From positions 124,001 to 188,000 of the forward strand of contig NZ_JBMEUF010000002.1 of the NCBI RefSeq assembly GCF_048820975.1: a stretch of DNA of 64,000 nt. The letters run 5' to 3'. A program made the position numbers and the translations under genes. Source of the stretch: Glaciecola sp048820975 (lineage in GTDB: Bacteria; Pseudomonadota; Gammaproteobacteria; Enterobacterales; Alteromonadaceae). Every line of letters starts with the position of its first letter. Positions within the stretch are counted from its first letter, which is position 1. Positions 1 through 7,707 of the stretch are shown here, one piece after another. The notes under the pieces were generated by a model that worked only from the letters and a program-made list of their open reading frames with translations, searched no databases and was not told where the DNA came from.

Positions 1-582
1 GATACCTTTGCCCACTAAAGCCACTGCTACATCATCATTTTCACTTGGGTTGTAGTCAATTTCCAGTAAAACTGGCGGGCGCTCACTTCCGCGCCCTACT
101 TCATAAATTCCCATCCAGCCAGCTTGCTTAAGTTCTTCGCCTGTATATCGCTTCACTTTTAATACTGATTCATCAGCACAAATACCGCTTAACCATTTTT
201 CAGCGGTATCGGCTAAATTTACTGGACTCATCACTTCGGGCGTTTGATTAACTAATTGACGCGTAAACAACAATGCTTTAAGGAAATTATCAAGGGCGCT
301 CTTATCAGCCCCCTTAGCCCACTTTACGTGTCCATCAAAATTAGCCGCGCAAAAACTCTGTGCAAATATAGCTTGTTGTTCATCAGTCCACTCACCCTCA
401 AATGCAATATCAGCCGCGCCTGTTGCTGAAATTTTTCTGGCACTTTGTTGCAGTGCTCTTACCCAATTGTTTTTAGCGGCAATGTGAATAACCGCGCCTG
501 TTTCATTAAATGAAACAATACTTTCAGGTGAATATGGCGCCGGGGCGGCTTGTTGACTAAATTTGACTGTAAAAAATGACAT
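1..582 (-). CDS. pepB: M17 leucyl aminopeptidase (PepB-like), C-terminal part missing
   Basis: This is the N-terminal 194 residues of a cytosolic metallo-aminopeptidase that releases N-terminal residues from peptides. The frame opens with ATG at 582 and runs off the left edge. The visible part is the N-terminal domain and the beginning of the M17 catalytic domain. A segment reading TRQLVNQTPEVMSPVNLA is typical of the linker before the catalytic domain. The last codons read VALVGKGI, the beginning of the M17 motif whose lysine is a metal-site ligand. The short N-terminal domain and the wording of these motifs fit peptidase B better than PepA, but PepA/PepB cannot be separated firmly without the C-terminus. 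It is divergent from sfsA. Confidence 0.8.
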   Translation of the reverse strand, partial: MSFFTVKFSQQAAPAPYSPESIVSFNETGAVIHIAAKNNWVRALQQSARKISATGAADIAFEGEWTDEQQAIFAQSFCAANFDGHVKWAKGADKSALDNFLKALLFTRQLVNQTPEVMSPVNLADTAEKWLSGICADESVLKVKRYTGEELKQAGWMGIYEVGRGSERPPVLLEIDYNPSENDDVAVALVGKGI

Positions 583-643
583 GGATACTCCATTATAAGG
601 CAACTTAAAAATTCGCTTAAGCCTCGGAGGGCTATAAAAGCAG

Positions 644-1345
644 ATGGTAGCGTTTAGTTCATCATTAAAGCAAGCAACATTAATAAAACGTTATAAGCGT
701 TTTTTAGCTGATGTCGTATTTCCTGACGGAACAATATCAACTGTTCATTGCCCAAATACAGGTGCCATGACAGGATGCCAAGACGAACATTCAAACATTT
801 ATTTGAGTTTATCAGCCAATGTAAAACGAAAGTATGCCTACACTTGGGAATACGCAACTGATCAAGCAGGAAATAGAATTTGCGTTAACACGAATATGGC
901 AAATAAAGTCATAAAAGATGCCCTAGTGCATGGTCACATTAATGAGTTAAGCCAATACTCAAGCGTAAAACCAGAGCAAAAAGTAAATGCAAGCAGAATA
1001 GATTTTTTACTGCAATCTCCCCAGCATCCTGACTGCTATGTTGAAGTGAAATCAGCCACCTTAGCCGAAGGCGATTGCGCAATGTTTCCTGACACGGTAA
1101 CCGAACGCGGTAAAAAACATTGCTACGAATTAGCACAACTAAGCCAACAAGGTTATAAAGCTGTTTTGTTGTTTTGCGTAATGCGTGAATCAATAACGCA
1201 ATTTAAGATTGCCCATCAGATCGATCCAGACTATGCTAAGGCAGTTAAGTTTGCGATGGAACAAGGTGTTGATGTGATCTGCTATGGTTGCGACCTAAAC
1301 CTAACAGAAATAAAAATTTCTCATCCAATACCTATTATTTGGTAA
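644..1345 (+). CDS. sfsA: SfsA family DNA/RNA nuclease-like protein
   Basis: The protein is 233 aa, the usual length of SfsA ('sugar fermentation stimulation protein'), a family with an OB-like N-terminal part and a PD-(D/E)xK nuclease fold. Visible family motifs are RFLADV (19-24), HCPNTGAMTGC (35-45) and the nuclease-like core D120 ... E134-V-K136 (CYVEVKSATL). A Shine-Dalgarno-like GGAGG at 626-630 precedes ATG 644. In many gammaproteobacteria sfsA lies directly upstream of dksA, as here (177 bp gap). Nucleic-acid cleavage is known for some homologues; the physiological role is uncertain. Confidence 0.93.
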   Translation: MVAFSSSLKQATLIKRYKRFLADVVFPDGTISTVHCPNTGAMTGCQDEHSNIYLSLSANVKRKYAYTWEYATDQAGNRICVNTNMANKVIKDALVHGHINELSQYSSVKPEQKVNASRIDFLLQSPQHPDCYVEVKSATLAEGDCAMFPDTVTERGKKHCYELAQLSQQGYKAVLLFCVMRESITQFKIAHQIDPDYAKAVKFAMEQGVDVICYGCDLNLTEIKISHPIPIIW

Positions 1346-1364
1346 AAAAAGGTTGCTTTTTTAC
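1342..1364 (+). terminator. AT-rich hairpin after sfsA
   Basis: An 8-bp stem GTAAAAAA (1342-1349) pairs with TTTTTTAC (1357-1364) around a 7-nt loop and overlaps the sfsA stop codon. The T-run forms the 3' arm of the stem, so this is a weak intrinsic terminator candidate. It could slow read-through into dksA. Confidence 0.3.
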
Positions 1365-1522
1365 AAATAATCACCATATTACCGTCCTTGAATTTTTCTA
1401 GTAGTGGTATCAAGAAGATTTTATTTTGCCGCTATCGATAAGAAACGCTTGTAGGGCTGAAAAGTGCACAAAGTGGAATTGACCAGCACTGCTCAAGGAA
1501 GTTAATAGTAGGAGAATGGCTT

Positions 1523-1969
1523 ATGCCAACTGAAAATAGTAAATCGATTGGATTGTTAGCGCTTGCCGAATTGGCTCCGTATCAGGAAGCTGAAGGCGAA
1601 GAGTATATGAACGAAGATCAACTTGAGCATTTCAAGAAGATCTTATTCGCTTGGCGCAATCAGTTACGAGTAGAAGTAGACCGCACAGTACATCACATGC
1701 AAGACGAGGCTGCTAATTTTCCAGATCCTGTTGACCGTGCTGCGCAAGAAGAAGAGTTTTCACTTGAACTGCGTACCCGTGATCGAGAACGCAAACTCAT
1801 CAAGAAAATTGAAAAAACCTTGAAGCGTATTGAAGAAGACGATTTCGGCTTTTGCGATTCTTGCGGTATAGAAATTGGTATCAAGCGCCTAGAAGCAAGG
1901 CCTACTGCTGATTTATGCATTGACTGTAAGACCATGGCTGAAATCAAAGAAAAGCAGTTACAAGGTTAA
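1523..1969 (+). CDS. dksA: RNA polymerase-binding transcription factor DksA
   Basis: DksA binds the secondary channel of RNA polymerase and works with ppGpp to repress rRNA and activate amino-acid promoters. The 148-aa product is nearly collinear with E. coli DksA. The coiled-coil tip has the essential acidic pair in DPVDRA (68-73). The long helix ERKLIKKIEKTLKRIEEDDFG leads to a C4 zinc finger with Cys111, Cys114, Cys132 and Cys135, followed by the C-terminal helix KEKQLQG. A strong AGGAG site at 1511-1515 supports the ATG at 1523. It is the canonical four-cysteine form, not a C-less paralogue. Confidence 0.98.
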   Translation: MPTENSKSIGLLALAELAPYQEAEGEEYMNEDQLEHFKKILFAWRNQLRVEVDRTVHHMQDEAANFPDPVDRAAQEEEFSLELRTRDRERKLIKKIEKTLKRIEEDDFGFCDSCGIEIGIKRLEARPTADLCIDCKTMAEIKEKQLQG

Positions 1970-1973
1970 CTGT

Positions 1974-2022
1974 AGCAAGCATTAAAGAAGTGTTGCCTTT
2001 ACAGCACTTCGTTTATGCTGCT
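1974..2022 (+). terminator. Long imperfect hairpin between dksA and gluQ
   Basis: An extended stem pairs AGCA-A-GCAT with ATGCTGCT on the outside and GAAGTGTT (1987-1994) with AGCACTTC (2003-2010) on the inside, interrupted by small bulges. There is no T-tract after it, and it ends within 12 nt of the most likely gluQ start. It may be a terminator, a processing site, or a structure that limits gluQ translation. Confidence 0.4.
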
Positions 2023-2033
2023 TGATGCTATAT

Positions 2034-2984
2034 ATGAACACCTCTGAAAAGTCTATGTATGTGGGGCGATTTGCGCCGTCTCCTTCGGGCCCTTTGCACT
2101 TTGGTTCTTTAGTGTGCGCTTTAGCAAGTTACCTTCATGCTAAACAGCATAATGGCAAATGGTTACTTCGCATTGAAGATATAGACACTCCCCGTATAAA
2201 CCCCGCTATGAACGAGGTAATACTTCGCTCGTTGGAACTTCACGGCCTTAAATGGGACAACGAAGTTAGCTACCAAAGTCAACGCCACCATTTATATGAG
2301 CACACCCTGAGTGAGCTTGAAAAACGCAAGCTTATATACGCGTGCAGTTGCAGTAGAAAACAAATTAGAGCTAGGTCGGGCACTTATGATGGCCATTGTA
2401 GATTAAGAAATTTACCATCAGCAGGCCACGCAATTCGATTTATGCACAGCAATAAACACACGCATTTTCAAGATTTGTACAAAGGCGAAGTACACATTAA
2501 GCATGCAATAGCGAGCGAAGACCCAGTACTTAAACGTGCAGATGGTATATATGCTTATCATTTAGCGGTAGTTGCCGATGATATTGAACAGGGTGTTACA
2601 CATATTGTTCGGGGAAATGACCTAATTGATACTACGCCAATACATTTAGGCCTGTATGCGGCGCTTAAACAGAACGCTCCTCAATATTTACATATTCCTG
2701 TTTTGGTTCAAAAACAGGGGGAGAAACTGTCGAAACAGCATCATTCGCCAGCGATAGATGACCAAACACCCTTAGCAAATTTAAAGTTAGCTTTATACTT
2801 TTTAGGTTTACAAACACCTGCATATAATGCTGAAATTGAACAACTCACTAGCGTTGAATCATTATTGGCATGGGCAACCGTGAACTGGCAGTCTAAAATG
2901 TTATCAAAACAATCAGAAATTCTTATTTCGGTGACAAATGGCGTATACTCTGTCCCCCTAAGTCATAAAGAAGTACAACTATGA
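2034..2984 (+). CDS. gluQ: Glutamyl-Q tRNA(Asp) synthetase
   Basis: GluQ-RS attaches glutamate to the queuosine base at the wobble position of tRNA(Asp). It resembles the catalytic domain of glutamyl-tRNA synthetase without an anticodon-binding domain. The HIGH-like motif APSPSGPLHFGSL follows the N-terminus directly. A zinc site is formed by CSC ... Y ... C (CACSCSRKQ, TYDGHCR), and the KMSKS-like element is KLSKQ. Possible starts are TTG 2022, ATG 2025, ATG 2034 and ATG 2055. I chose 2034 because it leaves a short N-tail of the usual size (316 aa); none has a strong ribosome-binding site. dksA-gluQ-pcnB-folK is a conserved order, and the 3' end overlaps pcnB by 4 nt. Confidence 0.93.
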   Translation: MNTSEKSMYVGRFAPSPSGPLHFGSLVCALASYLHAKQHNGKWLLRIEDIDTPRINPAMNEVILRSLELHGLKWDNEVSYQSQRHHLYEHTLSELEKRKLIYACSCSRKQIRARSGTYDGHCRLRNLPSAGHAIRFMHSNKHTHFQDLYKGEVHIKHAIASEDPVLKRADGIYAYHLAVVADDIEQGVTHIVRGNDLIDTTPIHLGLYAALKQNAPQYLHIPVLVQKQGEKLSKQHHSPAIDDQTPLANLKLALYFLGLQTPAYNAEIEQLTSVESLLAWATVNWQSKMLSKQSEILISVTNGVYSVPLSHKEVQL

Positions 2985-4375
2985 GTCAAATAGGCGACGC
3001 AGCAATAACTCCTCAAAAATTATTCCCGGAATTAATTCCACGGGAAGCGCATAATATGCGTAATAGCGATTTGTCGCCGAATACCTTAAAAGTGTTACAA
3101 CACTTAATCACCAAAGGATATAAAGCATATGCTGTGGGTGGCTGTATTCGTGATAAACTTATGGGCTCAAAGCCAAAAGACTTTGACGTAGTCACTAACG
3201 CCACACCTGATCAAATAAAAGAGTGTTTTCGTAATTGTCGTTTAATTGGTCGTCGCTTTCGTTTAGCGCACATAACCTTTGGCCGTGAAATTATTGAAGT
3301 AGCGACTTTTCGCGGGCATCACGATGCGGAGCCAGCCACGCAAGCTAGCACCCCAGAAGAACCCACCAACAATAAGCCTAATCCTCGTAGTAAGCGCAAG
3401 ATTGATGATGGCGTATTGGCTAAAAAGAACGAGGCTGGACAGTTACTACGTGACAACATTTTCGGTTCTATTGAAGAAGATGCCGCCCGCAGAGACTTTA
3501 CATTTAATGCCATGTACTTTGATGTCTCGGATGAAAGCATATTGGATTTTGCCAAAGGCTTAGATTCTATTTCTAGCCGAACCATTGTTATGATAGGTGA
3601 CAGTGCAATACGTTTCAGAGAAGACCCTGTTCGTATGATCAGAGCAATTCGATTCGCTTGTAAATTGAATATGCGCTTGCCCGATGTCTTGAGTTTGAGC
3701 ATTCAAAAACACGCTTATTTGTTAGCCAATATACCACCGGCTCGATTATTTGAAGAAGTGAGTAAGTTACTGCTTAGCGGCACCGGAGAGGCTACGTTTG
3801 TAAGTTTACTAAAGCATAATTTACTTAGCCAACTGTTCCCATTACTTGCGGCATTATTAAAAGATGATAGCAGCAAAGAGTATCAGTTTATTTGCAACAT
3901 GCTTCGCAATACAGATAAACGTATTAATAATGACCAACGAATTACCCCGGCGTTTTTGTATGCGGCTTTTTTATGGTACCCCATGGAAGAGCGCGCGCAA
4001 GAGTTGATGTTTGACTCCACCATGCCGCTGCATGATGCGATTAATTTAGCCAGCGCTGAAATTCTGCAACAACAAAGCCGACGCATTATGATACCCAAGC
4101 GCTTTAGCACCCCTGTAAGAGAAATATGGGCCTTGCAACTGCGCTTGCAACGTAGGCAGGGTAAGCGATGCTTGCAATTGCTCACGCATCCTAAATTCAG
4201 AGCCGCCTATGATTTCTTATTATTACGTGCGAGTGTAGAAGGTGGCAATTTACTTGAGTTAGCAAATTGGTGGACTAACATTCAAGAAGTTTCGAGCAAT
4301 CAGCAAACCAAAATGGTTAACGAATTACCGAATAAATCTCCACGAAAACGTCCTAAAAGGAAGCCTAAGAAATGA
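2981..4375 (+). CDS. pcnB: Poly(A) polymerase I
   Basis: PcnB adds 3' poly(A) tails that promote decay of mRNAs and regulatory RNAs. The 464-aa product has the class II nucleotidyltransferase core: VGGCIRD (52-58) and the catalytic DFD at 67-69 (PKDFDVVT), followed by RRFRLAHITFG. A charged, proline-rich insert at about 113-150 is usual for bacterial poly(A) polymerases. REDPVRMIRAIRFA is the segment shared with CCA-adding enzymes. The C-terminus is strongly basic (KSPRKRPKRKPKK), which separates PcnB from Cca and fits RNA binding. It overlaps gluQ and folK by 4 nt each, indicating translational coupling. Confidence 0.96.
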   Translation: MSQIGDAAITPQKLFPELIPREAHNMRNSDLSPNTLKVLQHLITKGYKAYAVGGCIRDKLMGSKPKDFDVVTNATPDQIKECFRNCRLIGRRFRLAHITFGREIIEVATFRGHHDAEPATQASTPEEPTNNKPNPRSKRKIDDGVLAKKNEAGQLLRDNIFGSIEEDAARRDFTFNAMYFDVSDESILDFAKGLDSISSRTIVMIGDSAIRFREDPVRMIRAIRFACKLNMRLPDVLSLSIQKHAYLLANIPPARLFEEVSKLLLSGTGEATFVSLLKHNLLSQLFPLLAALLKDDSSKEYQFICNMLRNTDKRINNDQRITPAFLYAAFLWYPMEERAQELMFDSTMPLHDAINLASAEILQQQSRRIMIPKRFSTPVREIWALQLRLQRRQGKRCLQLLTHPKFRAAYDFLLLRASVEGGNLLELANWWTNIQEVSSNQQTKMVNELPNKSPRKRPKRKPKK

Positions 4376-4890
4376 TGTCTGACATTGCATACATCGGCTT
4401 AGGTAGCAATTTAGCCGAGCCTATAGGGCAACTACAAAAAGCGCTTACTACTATTCATCAACATCCGAATATTAGTATTCAATATTGTTCACATTTATAT
4501 TCAAGCGCGCCTATGGGGCCACAAGATCAACCTAATTATGTAAACGCTGTATGCAAAATAGTAACGTCGCTTTCGCCCATGGAATTGTTAGATGTGTTAC
4601 AAGCCATAGAGCATGAGCACGGGCGGGAACGCAAAGCAGAACAGTGGGGCCCTCGTACACTAGATTTAGACATGTTACTTTTTAACAACGTAAGCATGAA
4701 AAACGAACGCCTTACCCTGCCCCACTATGGCATGAGTGAGCGTGAGTTTGTGTTAGTGCCTTTATTTGAAATTTCACCAGATATGATTATGCAGGATGGT
4801 AAAAGTTTAGCAGCTTGGGTTTCAAACTGTTCATTGAATGGTTTAAAAAGACTCGCTGAAGATATTGATTATGCTTCTATCGCCGCATAG
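4372..4890 (+). CDS. folK: HPPK, 6-hydroxymethyl-7,8-dihydropterin pyrophosphokinase
   Basis: FolK transfers pyrophosphate from ATP to 6-hydroxymethyl-dihydropterin in folate synthesis. The 172-aa chain begins IAYIGLGSNL, contains RERKAEQWGPRTLDLDMLLF (HPPK signature, metal-binding Asp98 and Asp100), and ends with the usual REFVLVPLFEI segment. Two ATGs (4372 and 4375) overlap the pcnB stop; the first gives the ATGA coupling seen at the previous junction. No folB or folP is adjacent; panB follows after 48 bp. Confidence 0.96.
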   Translation: MMSDIAYIGLGSNLAEPIGQLQKALTTIHQHPNISIQYCSHLYSSAPMGPQDQPNYVNAVCKIVTSLSPMELLDVLQAIEHEHGRERKAEQWGPRTLDLDMLLFNNVSMKNERLTLPHYGMSEREFVLVPLFEISPDMIMQDGKSLAAWVSNCSLNGLKRLAEDIDYASIAA

Positions 4891-4938
4891 AAAGCGAATT
4901 GTGAGCTTGGGCAAAAATATAAAAAACGAGGACTTGGG

Positions 4939-5733
4939 ATGAAAAAAGTAACCGTAGCTAGCTTGCTGAAAATGAAGCAAGAGCAGCAAAAAATTGCGGC
5001 GCTTACTGCGTATGATGCTAGTTTCGCAAAATTGTTTGATGACCAAGGTATAGATGTCATTTTAATTGGTGATTCGCTTGGAATGGTACTGCAGGGCGCA
5101 GATGACACGCTAAGCGTAAGCACGCAAGAAATAGCCTATCATACCAAGTGTGTACGTAGCGGCGCTAACAGGGCATTTGTGATTGCTGATATGCCATTTA
5201 TGAGCTATAGCTCGCCTGATGTAGCCTACAAAAATGCTGCCAGTCTAATGAAAGCGGGTGCTAGCATGGTGAAGCTTGAAGGCGGAGAATGGTTATTAGA
5301 TACAATTCAGGGCTTAGTTGAGCGCAGCGTACCGGTGTGCGGCCACCTTGGCTTAACACCACAATCGGTACATGTACTTGGCGGTTTTAAAGTTCAAGGG
5401 CGCGAAAGCACACAAGCCGAAAAACTGATTAACTCAGCAAAGGCCTTAGAAGAAGCTGGGATCCAATTATTGGTACTTGAATGCGTGCCTACCAGCTTAG
5501 CGGCACTCGTAAGTGCAGCTGTATCTATACCCGTTATAGGCATTGGTGCAGGCGCACAAACCGACGGCCAAATATTGGTAATGCATGACATGCTAGGTAT
5601 CAGTGCCAATTACATGCCTAAATTCTCAAAAAACTATTTGCTTGAATGTGGCAATATCCCTGATGCCGTTAGCAAATATATTAGTGATGTAAAAGCACAG
5701 GAATTCCCTGGTGCTGAGCATAGCTTCGAGTAA
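4939..5733 (+). CDS. panB: 3-methyl-2-oxobutanoate (ketopantoate) hydroxymethyltransferase
   Basis: PanB makes ketopantoate from alpha-ketoisovalerate and 5,10-methylene-THF, the first committed step of pantothenate synthesis. The 264-aa chain matches the E. coli enzyme in length and residue numbering. Metal and substrate residues Asp45 (IGDSLGM), Asp84 (IADMPFMSY), Lys112 and Glu114 (VKLEGGEW) and the catalytic Glu181 (LECVPT) are all present. It begins after an AACGAGGA stretch and is followed 12 bp later by panC. It belongs to the folK-panB-panC cluster. Confidence 0.97.
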   Translation: MKKVTVASLLKMKQEQQKIAALTAYDASFAKLFDDQGIDVILIGDSLGMVLQGADDTLSVSTQEIAYHTKCVRSGANRAFVIADMPFMSYSSPDVAYKNAASLMKAGASMVKLEGGEWLLDTIQGLVERSVPVCGHLGLTPQSVHVLGGFKVQGRESTQAEKLINSAKALEEAGIQLLVLECVPTSLAALVSAAVSIPVIGIGAGAQTDGQILVMHDMLGISANYMPKFSKNYLLECGNIPDAVSKYISDVKAQEFPGAEHSFE

Positions 5734-5745
5734 GAGTTTATAGAT

Positions 5746-6594
5746 ATGCAAATAATTACCGACATTAACACCTTGCGACTTACACGTCGCACATGGCAGG
5801 CAGGCAAAGATCTCATCGCGTTTGTACCCACCATGGGAAATCTGCACCAAGGCCACCTCAAATTAGTGAAGGAAGCCAAAAAGCATGCCAGCAAGGTGGT
5901 TGTATCCATTTTTGTTAACCCTTTACAATTTGGGCCCGACGAAGATTTAGACGCTTACCCAAGAACTCTCGAAGAAGATAAACAAGCCTTAGAAGCTTTG
6001 GGCGTTGATGTATTATTTATGCCACAAGCTAAAGACATTTATAGCCGTGGCTTAGAACATCAAACCTTCGTAGAAGTACCTGGCTTATCTTATATGATAT
6101 GTGGCGCTAGCCGCCCTGGTCACTTTCGTGGCGTTGCCACCATTGTATGTAAGTTATTTAATATGGTTCAGCCAAATTTGGCGTTCTTTGGCGAAAAAGA
6201 CTTTCAACAGTTACAAGTCATTAAAGCCATGGTGACCGATCTTTCCATGAACTTAAGCATTCACGGCGTGCCTACTGAGCGAGAATCAGATGGCTTAGCC
6301 ATGAGTTCTAGAAACGGTTATTTAACTGAGCAACAGCGTAAAATTGCGCCAATGTTGTATCAGCAAATTAGCTGGATAGCAGATGCGATATTAAGTGGTC
6401 GACGTGATTTTTCAGCATTAGTTGCAAATGCAAACAAAAACTTAGCTGAAGCTGGTTTCAAACCTGACTACATAGAATTAAGAAGTGCCACTACCTTATT
6501 ACAGGTTGGCCATGAAGATAAGCAACTGGTAATACTTGCTGCTGCATTTTTAGGAAAAACACGTTTAATTGATAATCTTCAATTATCAATATAG
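5746..6594 (+). CDS. panC: Pantothenate synthetase
   Basis: PanC condenses pantoate and beta-alanine with ATP through a pantoyl-adenylate. The 282-aa product has the nucleotidyltransferase HIGH-type motif PTMGNLHQGHL (His34, His37), VSIFVNPLQFGP, the active-site segment FGEKDFQQL and the KMSKS-like element GLAMSSRNGYL. No panD is seen nearby, so beta-alanine must come from elsewhere. It is the last gene of the run that starts at gluQ; an intrinsic terminator follows. Confidence 0.97.
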   Translation: MQIITDINTLRLTRRTWQAGKDLIAFVPTMGNLHQGHLKLVKEAKKHASKVVVSIFVNPLQFGPDEDLDAYPRTLEEDKQALEALGVDVLFMPQAKDIYSRGLEHQTFVEVPGLSYMICGASRPGHFRGVATIVCKLFNMVQPNLAFFGEKDFQQLQVIKAMVTDLSMNLSIHGVPTERESDGLAMSSRNGYLTEQQRKIAPMLYQQISWIADAILSGRRDFSALVANANKNLAEAGFKPDYIELRSATTLLQVGHEDKQLVILAAAFLGKTRLIDNLQLSI

Positions 6595-6606
6595 CGCATA
6601 GGGAAT

Positions 6607-6644
6607 AAGGCTGCCAAAATGTAAAAATTAACAGCAGCCTTTTT
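6607..6644. terminator. Intrinsic terminator between convergent panC and hemB
   Basis: AAGGCTGC (6607-6614) pairs perfectly with GCAGCCTT (6634-6641), followed by a short T-run to 6643. In the reverse direction the 5' arm is preceded by few A residues, so it works best for panC but may also serve hemB. Confidence 0.75.
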
Positions 6645-6668
6645 CAAATCAGCATTACACCTACTGGT

Positions 6669-7667
6669 TTACGCCTCGGCTCTTAAAAGTTTTGCTGCTT
6701 CTTTCGCAAAATAAGTTAAGATACCATCTGCTCCCGCGCGTTTAAACGCCATCAAAGATTCTATAATTACTGCATCTTTGGCTAGCCAACCATTGGCAAA
6801 AGCAGCTTGATGCATGGCATATTCACCACTTACCTGATACGCAAATGTAGGAACTTGAAATTCGCTTTTACAGCGCTGAACCACATCTAAATAAGGCATA
6901 CCCGGTTTAACCATAACCATGTCAGCTCCTTCATTTAAATCCAAGCTAATTTCAAATAAAGCTTCATCAGTATTGGCTGGATCCATTTGATAGCTTTTTT
7001 TGTTACCACCCTTTATATTATTTGACGAACCGACTGCATCTCTAAATGGCCCGTAATAACTTGAGGCATATTTTGCTGAATACGCCATAATACACGTATT
7101 GGGGTAGTTAGAAACTTCCAAGGCCTCTCTTATAGCTCCTATTCTGCCATCCATCATATCCGATGGGGCAACAATATCAGCACCAGCTTCGCTGTGCGAT
7201 AGCGCTTGTTGAACCAATACCTCAATAGTTTCATCATTTAATACATAGCCATTGTCGTCAATTAAACCATCTTGGCCATGCACTGTGAATGGGTCGAGTG
7301 CTACGTCAGTAATAATACTAATACGATCTTTAAATTCGGTTTTTAAGGTACGTACAGCGGTTTGCGCTAATCCATTTGGATTAAACGCTTCGCTAGCGTC
7401 AAGAGACTTTTTCTGGGCCTCTATTACCGGAAACAAGGCAAAATGTTGAATACCTAATGCCAAACATTCAGCCACTTCTTTTACCAACAAATCTATACTG
7501 TAACGAAAAACATCCGGCATTGACTCAATGCTTTCGGTAGTATTTTCACCAGGTATAACGAACATTGGGTAAATTAGGTCATTAACTGATAATTGGTTCT
7601 CACGTACTAAGTTGCGCAAAGCAGCTGTGCGTCGAAGGCGTCGAGGGCGAGTTTGTAAAAAAGCCAA
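6669..7667 (-). CDS. hemB: Delta-aminolevulinic acid dehydratase (porphobilinogen synthase), Asp-rich metal-site type
   Basis: HemB condenses two 5-aminolevulinate molecules to porphobilinogen in haem synthesis. The 332-aa chain has both active-site lysines: Lys199 (YSAKYASSYYGPF) and the Schiff-base Lys254 (VMVKPGMPYLD). The metal site reads DVALDPFTVHGQDG (121-134), so aspartates replace the cysteines of zinc enzymes. This is the Pseudomonas aeruginosa type that does not use active-site zinc and is stimulated by Mg2+. It ends the minus-strand run tatABCD-cyclase-cyclase-hemB, 40 bp after the second cyclase. Confidence 0.97.
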   Translation of the reverse strand: MAFLQTRPRRLRRTAALRNLVRENQLSVNDLIYPMFVIPGENTTESIESMPDVFRYSIDLLVKEVAECLALGIQHFALFPVIEAQKKSLDASEAFNPNGLAQTAVRTLKTEFKDRISIITDVALDPFTVHGQDGLIDDNGYVLNDETIEVLVQQALSHSEAGADIVAPSDMMDGRIGAIREALEVSNYPNTCIMAYSAKYASSYYGPFRDAVGSSNNIKGGNKKSYQMDPANTDEALFEISLDLNEGADMVMVKPGMPYLDVVQRCKSEFQVPTFAYQVSGEYAMHQAAFANGWLAKDAVIIESLMAFKRAGADGILTYFAKEAAKLLRAEA

Positions 7668-7707
7668 GGGGAGTACTCTTAGTTAAACAACAATGAACCT
7701 AGTATAC

